In this document: piece by piece, positions 35,582-43,249 of the stretch | How positions within the stretch are numbered: position 1 is the first letter of the stretch | Layout: the number at the start of each line of letters is the position of its first letter | Origin: Streptomyces piniterrae | GTDB taxonomy: Bacteria > Actinomycetota > Actinomycetes > Streptomycetales > Streptomycetaceae | Reading direction: 5' to 3' | Assembly: GCF_005048155.1 (NCBI RefSeq) | Contig: NZ_SUMB01000018.1 | Coordinates: forward strand, 1 to 64,000 | DNA length: 64,000 nucleotides | The notes under the pieces: model-generated | Told to the model about the DNA's origin: nothing | Databases searched by the model: none | What the model saw: only the letters and a program-made list of their open reading frames with translations | Made by a program: the position numbers and the translations under genes

Positions 35582-35603
35582 TTGTGTCATGTATGGACGC
35601 ATC
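35582..35603 (+). promoter_or_regulatory. 22-base motif upstream of the EF-G paralogue, shared with relA
   Basis: TTGTGTCATGTATGGACGCATC matches the - strand sequence 22265-22286 upstream of relA at 19 of 22 positions, with an unbroken TGTGTCATGTA core. It lies 57 bases before the EF-G-like start. Confidence 0.35.
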
Positions 35604-35663
35604 ATGACCTCGGTGGAAAGCTCGAATCACCGCAAAGTGTCGACCTGGAGGCGAGACACATGA
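35589..35663 (+). CDS. Possible 24-codon leader ORF overlapping the EF-G-like start
   Basis: An ATG at 35589 opens a 24-residue frame (MYGRIMTSVESS...TWRRDT) whose TGA at 35661-35663 overlaps the next gene's ATG as ATGA. A second in-frame ATG is at 35604. No clear ribosome-binding site precedes it, so it may not be translated. If it is, it could couple translation of the EF-G-like gene. Confidence 0.25.
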   Translation: MYGRIMTSVESSNHRKVSTWRRDT

Positions 35664-37858
35664 GCGACAAGACGAGTACACACCCGGGAGCCGCCGGAAG
35701 GGCGTCGGCGGCCGACCGGCCCACCGCTCTGCGGAATGTGGTGCTGGTCGGCCACAGCGGATCGGGAAAGACCACTCTGGTCGAGGCGCTCGCGCTGGCG
35801 TCCGGCGCGGTCAACCGGGCGGGCCGGGTCGAGGAGGGCGGCTGTCTGTCCGACTACGACGAGATCGAGCACCGCCAGCAGCGCTCCGTACAGCTCTCCC
35901 TGGTCCCGGTCGACTGGGGCGGCATCAAAATCAATTTGCTGGACACCCCCGGCTATGCCGATTTCGTCGGGGAGCTGAGGGCCGGTCTGCGCGCTGCGGA
36001 CGCGGCCCTTTTCGTTGTCTCGGCGTCGGACGGGGTGGCCGGCGCGACCCGAATGGTCTGGGACGAGTGCGCGGCGGTCGGGATGCCGCGTGCGCTGGTC
36101 ATCACCCATCTGGAGGCATCCCGCGCCGACTTCGACGAGATCACCGAGGTGAGCCGCAGCACCTTCGGTGGCGAGAACCCGGATGCCGTGCTCCCCCTGT
36201 ATCTGCCGCTGTACGGCACGCCGGGCGCCGACGGCCACGCCCCCGTGCACGGCCTGATCGGTCTGCTGTCCCAGCGGGTCTTCGACTACTCCTCCGGCGA
36301 GCGCACCGAGCGCGCGCCGACGGCGGACGAGCTGCCGATGATCGAGCAGGCCCGTAACCGGCTCATCGAGGGGATCATCGCCGAGAGCGAGGACGAGTCC
36401 CTGATGGACCGCTACCTCGGCGGGGAGGACATCGACGTCAAGACGCTGATCGGCGACTTGGAGACGGCGGTCGCCCGGGGCACCTTCCACCCGGTGCTGG
36501 CGGCCGCGCCGGCCGTCGACGGCTCCAAGCAGGGGCTGGGCACCGTCGAGCTGCTGGAGCTGATCACGGGCGGTTTCCCGACCCCGGCGGAGCGCGAGGC
36601 GCCGGCCGTGACCGGCACCGACGGCGGCCCGCGGGAGTCGCTGACCTGCGATCCGGACGGTCCGCTGGCGGCCGAGGTGGTCAAGACGTCCTCGGACCCG
36701 TACGTCGGCCGGATCTCACTGGTCCGGGTCTTCTCCGGCACCCTGCGCCCGGACGAGACGGTGCATGTGTCGGGCCACGGGCTGGAGGACCGCGGGCACG
36801 AGGACCATGACGTCGACGAGCGGGTCGGCGCGCTGTCCGCGCCGTTCGGCAAGCAGCAGCGCCCGCTGTCGCAGGCGATCGCCGGTGATCTGGCGTGTGT
36901 GGCGAAGCTGTCCCGCGCGGAGACCGGCGACACGCTTTCGGCCAAGGACGCTCCGCTGCTGATGGAGCCGTGGACGATGCCGGATCCGCTGCTTCCGGTC
37001 GCCATCCAGGCGCACAGCAAACCCGACGAGGACAAGCTCTCGCAGGGCCTGGCCCGCCTGGTGGCCGAGGACCCGACCATGCGCCTCGAACACAATCAGG
37101 ACACCCATCAGGTGGTGCTGTGGTGCATGGGCGAGGCGCATGTCGATGTGGCGCTGGAGCGGCTGCGGAGCCGGTACGGCGTGCAGGTGGACACCGTCCC
37201 GCACAAGGTGGCCCTCAGGGAGACCTTCGGCGAGCCCGCCGCGGCACGCGGGCGCCATGTCAAACAGTCCGGTGGCCACGGCCAGTTCGCGATCTGTGAG
37301 ATCGAGGTGGAGCCGCTGCCCGGCGGGTCCGGCATCGAGTTCGTGGACAAGGTCGTGGGCGGCGCGGTGCCCCGGCAGTTCATCCCGTCCGTGGAGAAGG
37401 GGGTACGCGCCCAGGCCGCGCGCGGCGTCGCCGTCGGGCATCCGCTCGTCGACATCCGCGTCACGCTGCTCGACGGCAAGGCGCACTCCGTCGACTCCTC
37501 GGACGCCGCGTTCCAGACGGCGGGCGCGCTGGCGCTGCGCGAGGCCGCCGGCGGCGTCCGGATCGATCTGCTGGAACCGGTGGCCGTGGTGAGTGTGCTG
37601 GTTCCGGACGAGTTCGTCGGCCCGGTGATGAGCGATCTGTCGGGTCGCCGCGGCCGGGTGGTGGGCACCGAGCAGTCGGGGGCGGGCCGCACACTCGTAC
37701 GCGCCGAGGTGCCGGAGATCGAAATCGGCCGGTATGCGGTCGATCTGCGGTCCCTCTCGCACGGTACCGGCCGCTTCCACCGCGTTTATCTGCGGCATGA
37801 GCCGATGCCGCCGCAGGTCGCCGCGAAATACCGGGAAGAGGCCGAACGCGGCGCATAG
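35660..37858 (+). CDS. Elongation factor G-like paralogue (EF-G2/FusA2 type) with altered GTPase motifs
   Basis: A 732-residue EF-G homologue with all domains. The P-loop is VLVGHSGSGKTTLVEA. The switch II motif reads LLDTPGYADFVGEL, so the catalytic His of DTPGHVDF is Tyr. The switch I region reads QQRSVQLSLVPV in place of RGITI-type sequence, and the NKxD guanine-specificity motif is replaced by VITHLEASRADF. Domain IV has FGEPAAARGRHVKQSGGHGQF. Such paralogues are known in mycobacteria, where hydrolysis on the ribosome was reported absent. ATG at 35660 with a GGAGG site. Role uncertain. Confidence 0.88.
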   Translation: MSDKTSTHPGAAGRASAADRPTALRNVVLVGHSGSGKTTLVEALALASGAVNRAGRVEEGGCLSDYDEIEHRQQRSVQLSLVPVDWGGIKINLLDTPGYADFVGELRAGLRAADAALFVVSASDGVAGATRMVWDECAAVGMPRALVITHLEASRADFDEITEVSRSTFGGENPDAVLPLYLPLYGTPGADGHAPVHGLIGLLSQRVFDYSSGERTERAPTADELPMIEQARNRLIEGIIAESEDESLMDRYLGGEDIDVKTLIGDLETAVARGTFHPVLAAAPAVDGSKQGLGTVELLELITGGFPTPAEREAPAVTGTDGGPRESLTCDPDGPLAAEVVKTSSDPYVGRISLVRVFSGTLRPDETVHVSGHGLEDRGHEDHDVDERVGALSAPFGKQQRPLSQAIAGDLACVAKLSRAETGDTLSAKDAPLLMEPWTMPDPLLPVAIQAHSKPDEDKLSQGLARLVAEDPTMRLEHNQDTHQVVLWCMGEAHVDVALERLRSRYGVQVDTVPHKVALRETFGEPAAARGRHVKQSGGHGQFAICEIEVEPLPGGSGIEFVDKVVGGAVPRQFIPSVEKGVRAQAARGVAVGHPLVDIRVTLLDGKAHSVDSSDAAFQTAGALALREAAGGVRIDLLEPVAVVSVLVPDEFVGPVMSDLSGRRGRVVGTEQSGAGRTLVRAEVPEIEIGRYAVDLRSLSHGTGRFHRVYLRHEPMPPQVAAKYREEAERGA

Positions 37859-37870
37859 TTAACGGTGAAT

Positions 37871-37913
37871 CAGCCGTCGTCCGGCTCAACTCCCTTGGGC
37901 TGGACGGCGGCTG
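37871..37913 (+). terminator. Terminator after the EF-G-like gene
   Basis: Twelve-bp stem with one G-U pair (CAGCCGTCGTCC/GGACGGCGGCTG) and a loop that itself contains GGCT/GGGCT complementarity, 12 bases past the stop. Confidence 0.7.
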
Positions 37914-38007
37914 TACGCTGAGTGAGATCACAGGCTCGGTGAGTGTGCCGTGGGCGGTAGTCGGGAAAGAGCCGCATCATCGGATGCGTGCGGTGATGGG
38001 GGCGGTA

Positions 38008-39663
38008 GTGGCAGACGGCTTTGACTTCAGCCCGGGAGCGCAGGTGCCGCTCTCGGGGGGCGCGGGAGAGACCGCGGCGACCCAGGCACTGGCCTCGGCC
38101 GCCTACCGGGACAGCCCGCTCTCCGACATCACGAAGGCCGACTCCGACTCCGGCAAGTCCACCGTCAAGAAGCCGAAGCTGTCGCTGTTCGCGCCCAATC
38201 TCGGCGAGGCGTTCGCGCGCGCCGTGCAGGAGCGGATGCTCGGCGGCGGGCGCGCCGCGCTCATCCAGTCCTTCGGGATCGAGCCGCAGACCATCGTCGA
38301 GCACTGTCTGTCCGCCAGCCGGCTCCGTAAGCAGCGGGACACCAAGCTGACGCTGGTGATGGTGCTGTTCGGGCTGCTGTTCCTGCCGGGTGTGCTGCTG
38401 TGGCTGGGCGTCTTCCAACTCCGCAAGATGCTCTCCAAGGACGGCGAGGGCAAGGGCGTCTCGCTGCTCGGCGGGGCGCTGCTGACGGTGCTGGCGGGCG
38501 TCGCCCTGTTCTTCATGATCAAGCTGCCGGTCGCCGGGTTCTGGCCGCTGTACGCGCGCGCCATGGTCGTCGCCCCGGTGGTCGGCTGGTGGTGGGCCAA
38601 GCAGATCTGCGAGACGGCCGCCGTGACCATGCGGGAGGCCTGGAAGGGCCTGCTCGAGGGCGGCGGCGTGGCCGCGAAGATCCCCGAGGCGGTGCCGCAG
38701 GACCCGAACCAGGTCGCCGCCGAGACCCTCCGGCAGAATCTCGCCAAAGTCTCCGCCGAGCAGCGCAGCAACGTCGTCTTCTACGCCGGCCCCAAGGGGA
38801 TACTCGGCATGGGCACGCGTTGGGGCAGCTGGCAGCTCGCCGAGGAGCTGCGGCCCGCGCAGGAGGGCGCCGAGATCCATCCGTTCCGCAGCTGGGACGT
38901 CATCCGGGTGATCCACGACCGGCTGCGCATGCTGGAGCGCTCGCCGCTGCACACCGGCGGCTTTCCGACGCCGTCGGTGCGCCACTGGATCGTCTCGCCG
39001 GTCGGTGAGAACGCCGCGGCGGTCTCCCGGCCGGACGGTACGGACAGCGACGCGTACCAGATCCGCGGTCACGAGATAGAGCGCATCTGCAACGAGCAGC
39101 AGTTCGGCGCCGGCAACCGCCACTATCTGGGCGTCCAGTTCGTCCTCTGGGACGGCCAGCTGGTGATCACCCTGATGATCACCGTCACGGTGCTGCACGA
39201 GACGCTGCGCATCGAGGTCACCGGCCATGCGCTCGGCCCGGTGCACTCTTTCTTCTCGACGAAGCCGGAGCCGAAGACCAAGGAGGTCGCCAAGACCGTC
39301 AGGTTCTGGGAGACGAGGAAGGTGACCCTCCCTCTCATCGAGCCCTCGGAGGTCGTCCGCCTCGCCGCCCGCGCCCCGCTGACGTGGTTCCCGCCGGTTC
39401 TCGACTTCCTCGGCGGGAAGCTCACCCTCCCGGAGCCGTTCGGGCTGCGCCATGTCTGGGCCGCCAAGCCGTGGCGCCACCGCTTCATGGCCGACGACGC
39501 ACTGCGCGCCGCGACCCCGGTCCTGCGTACGGTCCACGCCGCCGCCATGAGCGTCCTCAAGGAGAACGGCGTGGACACCGAGCGCTTCGACAACCGCTCG
39601 CTGGTGCTCAGCGGCATGATCCAGGGCGCGGAGCCGCACAAGGTCGACGAGTACAACGCGTAG
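38008..39663 (+). CDS. Large conserved membrane protein of unknown function
   Basis: About 551 residues. The first ~85 residues are polar. Two or three membrane spans follow (TLVMVLFGLLFLPGVLLWLGVF, GGALLTVLAGVALFFMI, ARAMVVAPVVGWWWA), then a cytoplasmic-looking region of ~330 residues containing VVFYAGPKGILGMGTRWG, SWDVIRVIHDRL and a further hydrophobic stretch near VLWDGQLVITLMITVTV. I recognise no catalytic motif and name no family. The GTG at 38008 gives VADGFDFSPG; ATGs at 37984 and 37996 are alternatives. It may share control with the EF-G-like gene, but a terminator lies between them. Confidence 0.8.
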   Translation: MADGFDFSPGAQVPLSGGAGETAATQALASAAYRDSPLSDITKADSDSGKSTVKKPKLSLFAPNLGEAFARAVQERMLGGGRAALIQSFGIEPQTIVEHCLSASRLRKQRDTKLTLVMVLFGLLFLPGVLLWLGVFQLRKMLSKDGEGKGVSLLGGALLTVLAGVALFFMIKLPVAGFWPLYARAMVVAPVVGWWWAKQICETAAVTMREAWKGLLEGGGVAAKIPEAVPQDPNQVAAETLRQNLAKVSAEQRSNVVFYAGPKGILGMGTRWGSWQLAEELRPAQEGAEIHPFRSWDVIRVIHDRLRMLERSPLHTGGFPTPSVRHWIVSPVGENAAAVSRPDGTDSDAYQIRGHEIERICNEQQFGAGNRHYLGVQFVLWDGQLVITLMITVTVLHETLRIEVTGHALGPVHSFFSTKPEPKTKEVAKTVRFWETRKVTLPLIEPSEVVRLAARAPLTWFPPVLDFLGGKLTLPEPFGLRHVWAAKPWRHRFMADDALRAATPVLRTVHAAAMSVLKENGVDTERFDNRSLVLSGMIQGAEPHKVDEYNA

Positions 39664-39739
39664 GGGCCGCAGCGGCTGCAGCGGCTTCGGCTGGTGCAGC
39701 GGCTTCGGCGGCTTTGGCGGCTTTGGCGGCTGTCGCCGA
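39664..39739 (+). repeat. Short tandem CGGCTTTGG/CAGCGGCTTCGG repeats
   Basis: Directly after the stop codon lie repeats of GCAGCGGCTTCGG followed by three near-perfect GGCGGCTTT units. Simple-sequence DNA of unknown role, just before a strong terminator. Confidence 0.6.
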
Positions 39740-39809
39740 GGGGTAGGCATTGGCCTGGGGCGCTGTGGTCCCCTAGGGGACCACAGCGCCCCGACCGATT
39801 TCCTACCCC
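39740..39809. terminator. Very strong bidirectional terminator with CCTAGG centre
   Basis: A perfect 36-base palindrome at 39757-39792 (18-base half GGGGCGCTGTGGTCCCCT), flanked by an outer GGGGTAGG/CCTACCCC pair at 39740-39747 and 39802-39809. It sits between the convergent membrane-protein gene and the beta-propeller gene, 22 bases from the latter's stop. Confidence 0.85.
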
Positions 39810-39814
39810 GAGCC

Positions 39815-41041
39815 CTATCGGAAGATCCCCGTGTGCCCCAGTGAGTACCGTCCCGGCTGCGGGTAGACCGCCAGTCCGTGCGGGCCCTCGCCGACCTTGA
39901 TCTTCGCCAGCGTTTTGCCGGTGTGCGCGTCCATCGCGTAGACCTCGGAGTTGTAGCGGCCGGAGAGCCACAGGACCTTGCCGTCCGCGGAGACGCCGCC
40001 CATGTCGGGGCTGCCGCCGCCGGGGATCCGCCACTTGTCGACGAGTTTGCCGGTCTTGAAGTCGAGGAGCGAGATGGAGCCCTCGCCGCGGTTGGAGATG
40101 TACATGTGCCGGGAGTCGCGGCTGACGTAGAGGCCGTGGGTGCCCTTGCCGGTGGGCATCAGCTTCGGCTTGCCGAAGGTGTCGCCGTTGAGGACCCACA
40201 TGCCGTCGGCCATCATGTCGGCGACGTACCAGGTCCTGCCGTCCGGGGAGATCTTCACGTCCTGCGGCATCGCCCCCTCGAACGGCAGCTTCTGCTGGCC
40301 GATGACCTTCATCTTCTCCGTATCGACCTTGATGAGTTCGCCGGAGAACTCGCAGGAGACGATGAAGTAGCGCCCGTCCGGCGAGAAGTCGGCGTGGTTG
40401 ACGCCCGCGCAGGTGACCGGCAGGGTCTTGCGGACCTTCATGGTGTGCGGGTCGCGGAAGACCAGCTGCTTGTCCATCGACGCCATCACCACCGCGTACT
40501 TCCCGTTGGGCGTGAAGTAGAGGTTGTACGGGTCGTGGACCTTGACGGTCCTGCCGGCCTTGCCGGTGGCGGGGTCGATCGGGGTGAGGTCGTGGCCGCG
40601 GTTGTTGTTGACCCAGAGCGTCTTCATGTCCCAGGACGGCACGACGTGCTGCGGCTGCACGCCCACCCGGATCGTCTCGATGACCTTGTATGTCTTCGGG
40701 TCGATGACGCTGACGGTGTCGGAGCCGGTGTTCGGCACGTACACCCGTGAGGGGAAGTTCCTGACGTGCGGCGCCAGCTTGTTGGGCCGGTCAGCGGCGT
40801 AGAGGTCGTGCTCGTCGAGCAGCGGCGGCATCCCCGGCAGTCCGGGACCGGCGGCCTTGGCGGGCGTCGGTCCGGCGGGGTGCGGGCTCTGTTCCGCGGC
40901 CTCGATGTCTTCGCCGCCACCGCACCCCGCCGCCACCAGTGCGCAGGCCACCGCGAGCAGCACGGCCCGGCGGCCGGCGCGCCGGGGTCGGCCGTTTCCG
41001 GCGCTTTTTCCGCGGTCCTGGGTACGGGTCCGGTCAGCCAT
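39815..41041 (-). CDS. YncE-like beta-propeller lipoprotein
   Basis: A 408-residue exported protein. A basic N-terminus leads to a lipoprotein signal (RRAVLLAVACALVAAGC, lipobox VAAGC near residue 41). The mature part has repeated blades of the YVTN type: RVYVPNTGSDTVSVIDPKTY, LWVNNNRGHDLTPIDPATG, YIVSCEFSGELIKVDTEK-like, MYISNRGEGSISLLDFKTG and LWLSGRYNSEVYAMDAHTG, giving about seven blades. Its ligand is unknown. The ATG overlaps the stop of the upstream deacetylase-like gene by one base (TGATG), so the two lipoproteins are probably co-produced. Confidence 0.87.
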   Translation of the reverse strand: MADRTRTQDRGKSAGNGRPRRAGRRAVLLAVACALVAAGCGGGEDIEAAEQSPHPAGPTPAKAAGPGLPGMPPLLDEHDLYAADRPNKLAPHVRNFPSRVYVPNTGSDTVSVIDPKTYKVIETIRVGVQPQHVVPSWDMKTLWVNNNRGHDLTPIDPATGKAGRTVKVHDPYNLYFTPNGKYAVVMASMDKQLVFRDPHTMKVRKTLPVTCAGVNHADFSPDGRYFIVSCEFSGELIKVDTEKMKVIGQQKLPFEGAMPQDVKISPDGRTWYVADMMADGMWVLNGDTFGKPKLMPTGKGTHGLYVSRDSRHMYISNRGEGSISLLDFKTGKLVDKWRIPGGGSPDMGGVSADGKVLWLSGRYNSEVYAMDAHTGKTLAKIKVGEGPHGLAVYPQPGRYSLGHTGIFR

Positions 41042-41832
41042 CACGTCACTAGCTCCGTTGTCGTCACCGCGCGCAGACCGCGCCGGCGGAGGCCGTCGAG
41101 GATCGGGGGCAGCGCGGCGACGGTGCCCGCGTGCCCGAGGTGGAGGCTCACGACGGAGCCCGGCGCGGTCCCGTCGAGGACCGTGCGCTGGACGGCCGGC
41201 GCGCCGGGGTCGGCCGCGTCCAGGGAGTCCAGGTCGTAGGAGAGGACGTGCGGATAGCCGGCCTGGCGGGCCAGCCGGGTCACCAGGTCGGTGGCCCGCC
41301 GGGCGCGCGAGGGGCGGAACCAGCTGCCGGCGCTGCCGGTGAGCCTCCGCAGCCGGTCGGCGCACTGGCGGATCTCGGCGTATGCCTCGGCGGCGGGCAG
41401 GGCGCAGATGGCGCGGTGGTGCATGGTGTGGTTGCCCAGCTCGTGGCCGCCGTCGAGGATCCGGCGGGCCATCGCGGGCTGCTCGTCGAGCCAGTCGCCG
41501 ACGGCGAGCACGGTGACCCGGGCGCCGGCCCGTTCGGCCTCGGTGAGCAGGGCCGTCGCCAGTTGGGGGTCACCGCTGCCGTGGAAGGTCAGCGCGACCG
41601 CGTGGCCGTCGCGCGGGCCGTGGACGATCTGTGCGGGCAGGCCGGGCACCCGGGGCGGCGGCCGGGCGGCGCGCGCCGGGGCGGGTGAGGCGGCGGGCTG
41701 CGGGGGGCGCCCGGTGTCCGGTACGGCGGAGGTGTCCGTACGGGCCGGGTCGCAGCCCGACGCCAGCGCACCGGCGCCCGCGGCCGAGGCGGCAGCGCGC
41801 AGCACGGAGCGACGATCTAGGGAGGTCACCAC
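41041..41832 (-). CDS. Polysaccharide deacetylase-family lipoprotein with altered motif 1
   Basis: A 263-residue NodB-homology protein. The N-terminus combines a Tat-like RRSVLRAAASAAGAG with a lipobox LASGC, then a Pro/Ala linker to about residue 65. Motif 1 reads VALTFHGSGDPQ instead of TFDDGP, while motif 2 GGHELGNHTMHHRAI (H-x3-H) and the WFRPSRARRA and SYDLDSLDAAD segments are kept. Loss of the canonical Asp pair may change metal binding or activity. GTG start at 41832 without a clear ribosome-binding site. Paired with the beta-propeller lipoprotein. Confidence 0.85.
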   Translation of the reverse strand: MVTSLDRRSVLRAAASAAGAGALASGCDPARTDTSAVPDTGRPPQPAASPAPARAARPPPRVPGLPAQIVHGPRDGHAVALTFHGSGDPQLATALLTEAERAGARVTVLAVGDWLDEQPAMARRILDGGHELGNHTMHHRAICALPAAEAYAEIRQCADRLRRLTGSAGSWFRPSRARRATDLVTRLARQAGYPHVLSYDLDSLDAADPGAPAVQRTVLDGTAPGSVVSLHLGHAGTVAALPPILDGLRRRGLRAVTTTELVT

Positions 41833-41922
41833 ATCATTAGAGTGGCAACTGATCCGAATTGTTGCGATCTGTCTGGTTCGTACGGGTGCGTGTCGCCCCC
41901 GGCGCCCCCGCCCGGCGGGGCC

Positions 41923-42480
41923 TTACGCGGGCCAGGCGTCCGCGAGCATCGCCCGTGTGTCGGCGAGGAGTTGGGGCAGCACCTTGGTGTGGCCGACCAC
42001 CGGCATGAAGTTGGTGTCGCCGCCCCAGCGCGGGACGACGTGCTGGTGGAGGTGGGCCGCGATCCCGGCGCCGGCGACGCCGCCCTGGTTCATCCCGATG
42101 TTGAAACCGTGCGCCCCTGACGCGGTACGCAGCGCGCCCATCGCCCGCTTGGTGAATTCGGCGAGCTCCGCGGTCTCCGGACCGTCCAGCTCGGTGTAGT
42201 CGGCGACATGCCGGAACGGGACGACCATGAGATGGCCGCCGTTGTACGGGTACAGGTTCAGCACCGCGTAGACATGCTCGCCGCGCGCGATCACGAGGCC
42301 GTCCTCGTCCGACTTCGCGGGGATCGAGCAGAAGGGGCAGCCGTCGTCGGCCCCCGGGCCGCTCGGCTTGTTCTCCCCCTGGATGTAGGCCATCCGGTGG
42401 GGCGTCCACAGGCGCTGGAAGGCGTCCTGCGTCCCGACTCCGATCTGCTGCTCCGGCTCGCTTGTCATACGGGCCAGCAT
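41923..42480 (-). CDS. HIT-family hydrolase/phosphorylase
   Basis: A 185-residue histidine-triad protein. The N-terminal CPFCSIP motif suggests a metal-binding pair with later His residues; the HIT core has HVYAVLNLYPYNGGHLMVVP and the triad AHLHQHVVPRW (HxHxH). This subgroup is related to Ap4A phosphorylases and nucleotide hydrolases; the substrate is not certain. In actinobacteria a HIT gene of this type often sits near thrS and pgsA/pimA genes. ATG at 42480 is used; an ATG four codons downstream (MTSEPEQQIG) is an alternative. Confidence 0.9.
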   Translation of the reverse strand: MLARMTSEPEQQIGVGTQDAFQRLWTPHRMAYIQGENKPSGPGADDGCPFCSIPAKSDEDGLVIARGEHVYAVLNLYPYNGGHLMVVPFRHVADYTELDGPETAELAEFTKRAMGALRTASGAHGFNIGMNQGGVAGAGIAAHLHQHVVPRWGGDTNFMPVVGHTKVLPQLLADTRAMLADAWPA

Positions 42481-42547
42481 ATGACTTCGCCTGTTCGCGG
42501 CGTGTCGTTGGGGCGGACCCCGGCGCCGGCTCGGCGAAGCTGAACCG

Positions 42548-43195
42548 GTGGACAGCGAAGAGCGGCTGCGGGTCTGGGAAGAGCGCGCCGACCCGTACCT
42601 CCTGGTCGCCTCGCTCCTCTATCTCGCCGCCTACGCGGTGCAGGTCCTGGTGCCCGGCCTCTCCCCCGGCTGGCACACCTTCTGGCTCACCGTGACCGTC
42701 GTGACCTGGTCGGTCTTCGTGGTGGAATATCTGGCCCGGCTGATCCTCTGCGACGACCGGCGGCACTTCGTCCGTACGCGCTGGCTGGACCTGGTCGTGA
42801 CCGTGCTCCCGCTGCTGCGTCCGCTGCGCATCGTCGAGGTGCACGAGCGGGTGCAGCGGCGCAGGGCGAGGCCGCGGCTCAACCTCGAAGCGCGGGTGAT
42901 GGCGTACACGGGGCTCACGGTCGTGCTGCTGGGTTTCGCCGCCAGCCTGGCCGTGCTGCATGACGAGCGGTACGCGCCCGGCGCGAACATCCACACCTTC
43001 GGCGAGGCCCTGTGGTGGGCCGCGTCGACCCTGACGACGACGGGCTACGGCGACGCCACCCCGGTCACCGTGCGCGGCCGGCTGGTCGCGGTGGGCGTGA
43101 TGTTCCTGGGGGTGGCGCTGGTGGGCGCGGTGGTGGGGTCGTTCTCGTCGTGGCTGCTGCGGCGGTTCCGGCTGGAGGGGGAACGGGAGGAATGA
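42548..43195 (+). CDS. Potassium channel family protein
   Basis: A 215-residue membrane protein. About four hydrophobic segments in the N-terminal two thirds (YLLVASLLYLAAYAVQVLV, FWLTVTVVTWSVFVVEYL, LDLVVTVLPLLRPLRIVEV, YTGLTVVLLGFAASLAVL) precede a pore loop WWAASTLTTTGYGDATPVT with the TTGYGD selectivity filter and a last span. This is a reduced voltage-gated-like layout; the S4-like segment has only two or three Arg. GTG start at 42548. It is divergent from the HIT gene and convergent with thrS. Confidence 0.92.
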   Translation: MDSEERLRVWEERADPYLLVASLLYLAAYAVQVLVPGLSPGWHTFWLTVTVVTWSVFVVEYLARLILCDDRRHFVRTRWLDLVVTVLPLLRPLRIVEVHERVQRRRARPRLNLEARVMAYTGLTVVLLGFAASLAVLHDERYAPGANIHTFGEALWWAASTLTTTGYGDATPVTVRGRLVAVGVMFLGVALVGAVVGSFSSWLLRRFRLEGEREE

Positions 43196-43197
43196 GA

Positions 43198-43229
43198 AGG
43201 CCCCGGGGAGCGGGTGCTCTCCGGGGCCT
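43198..43229. terminator. Bidirectional terminator between the channel gene and thrS
   Basis: Fourteen-bp stem with one G-U pair (AGGCCCCGGGGAGC/GCTCTCCGGGGCCT) and a 4-base loop, beginning 3 bases after the channel stop and ending 20 bases from the thrS stop. Confidence 0.8.
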
Positions 43230-43249
43230 CGCGCTCACGCGGCGGGGCG

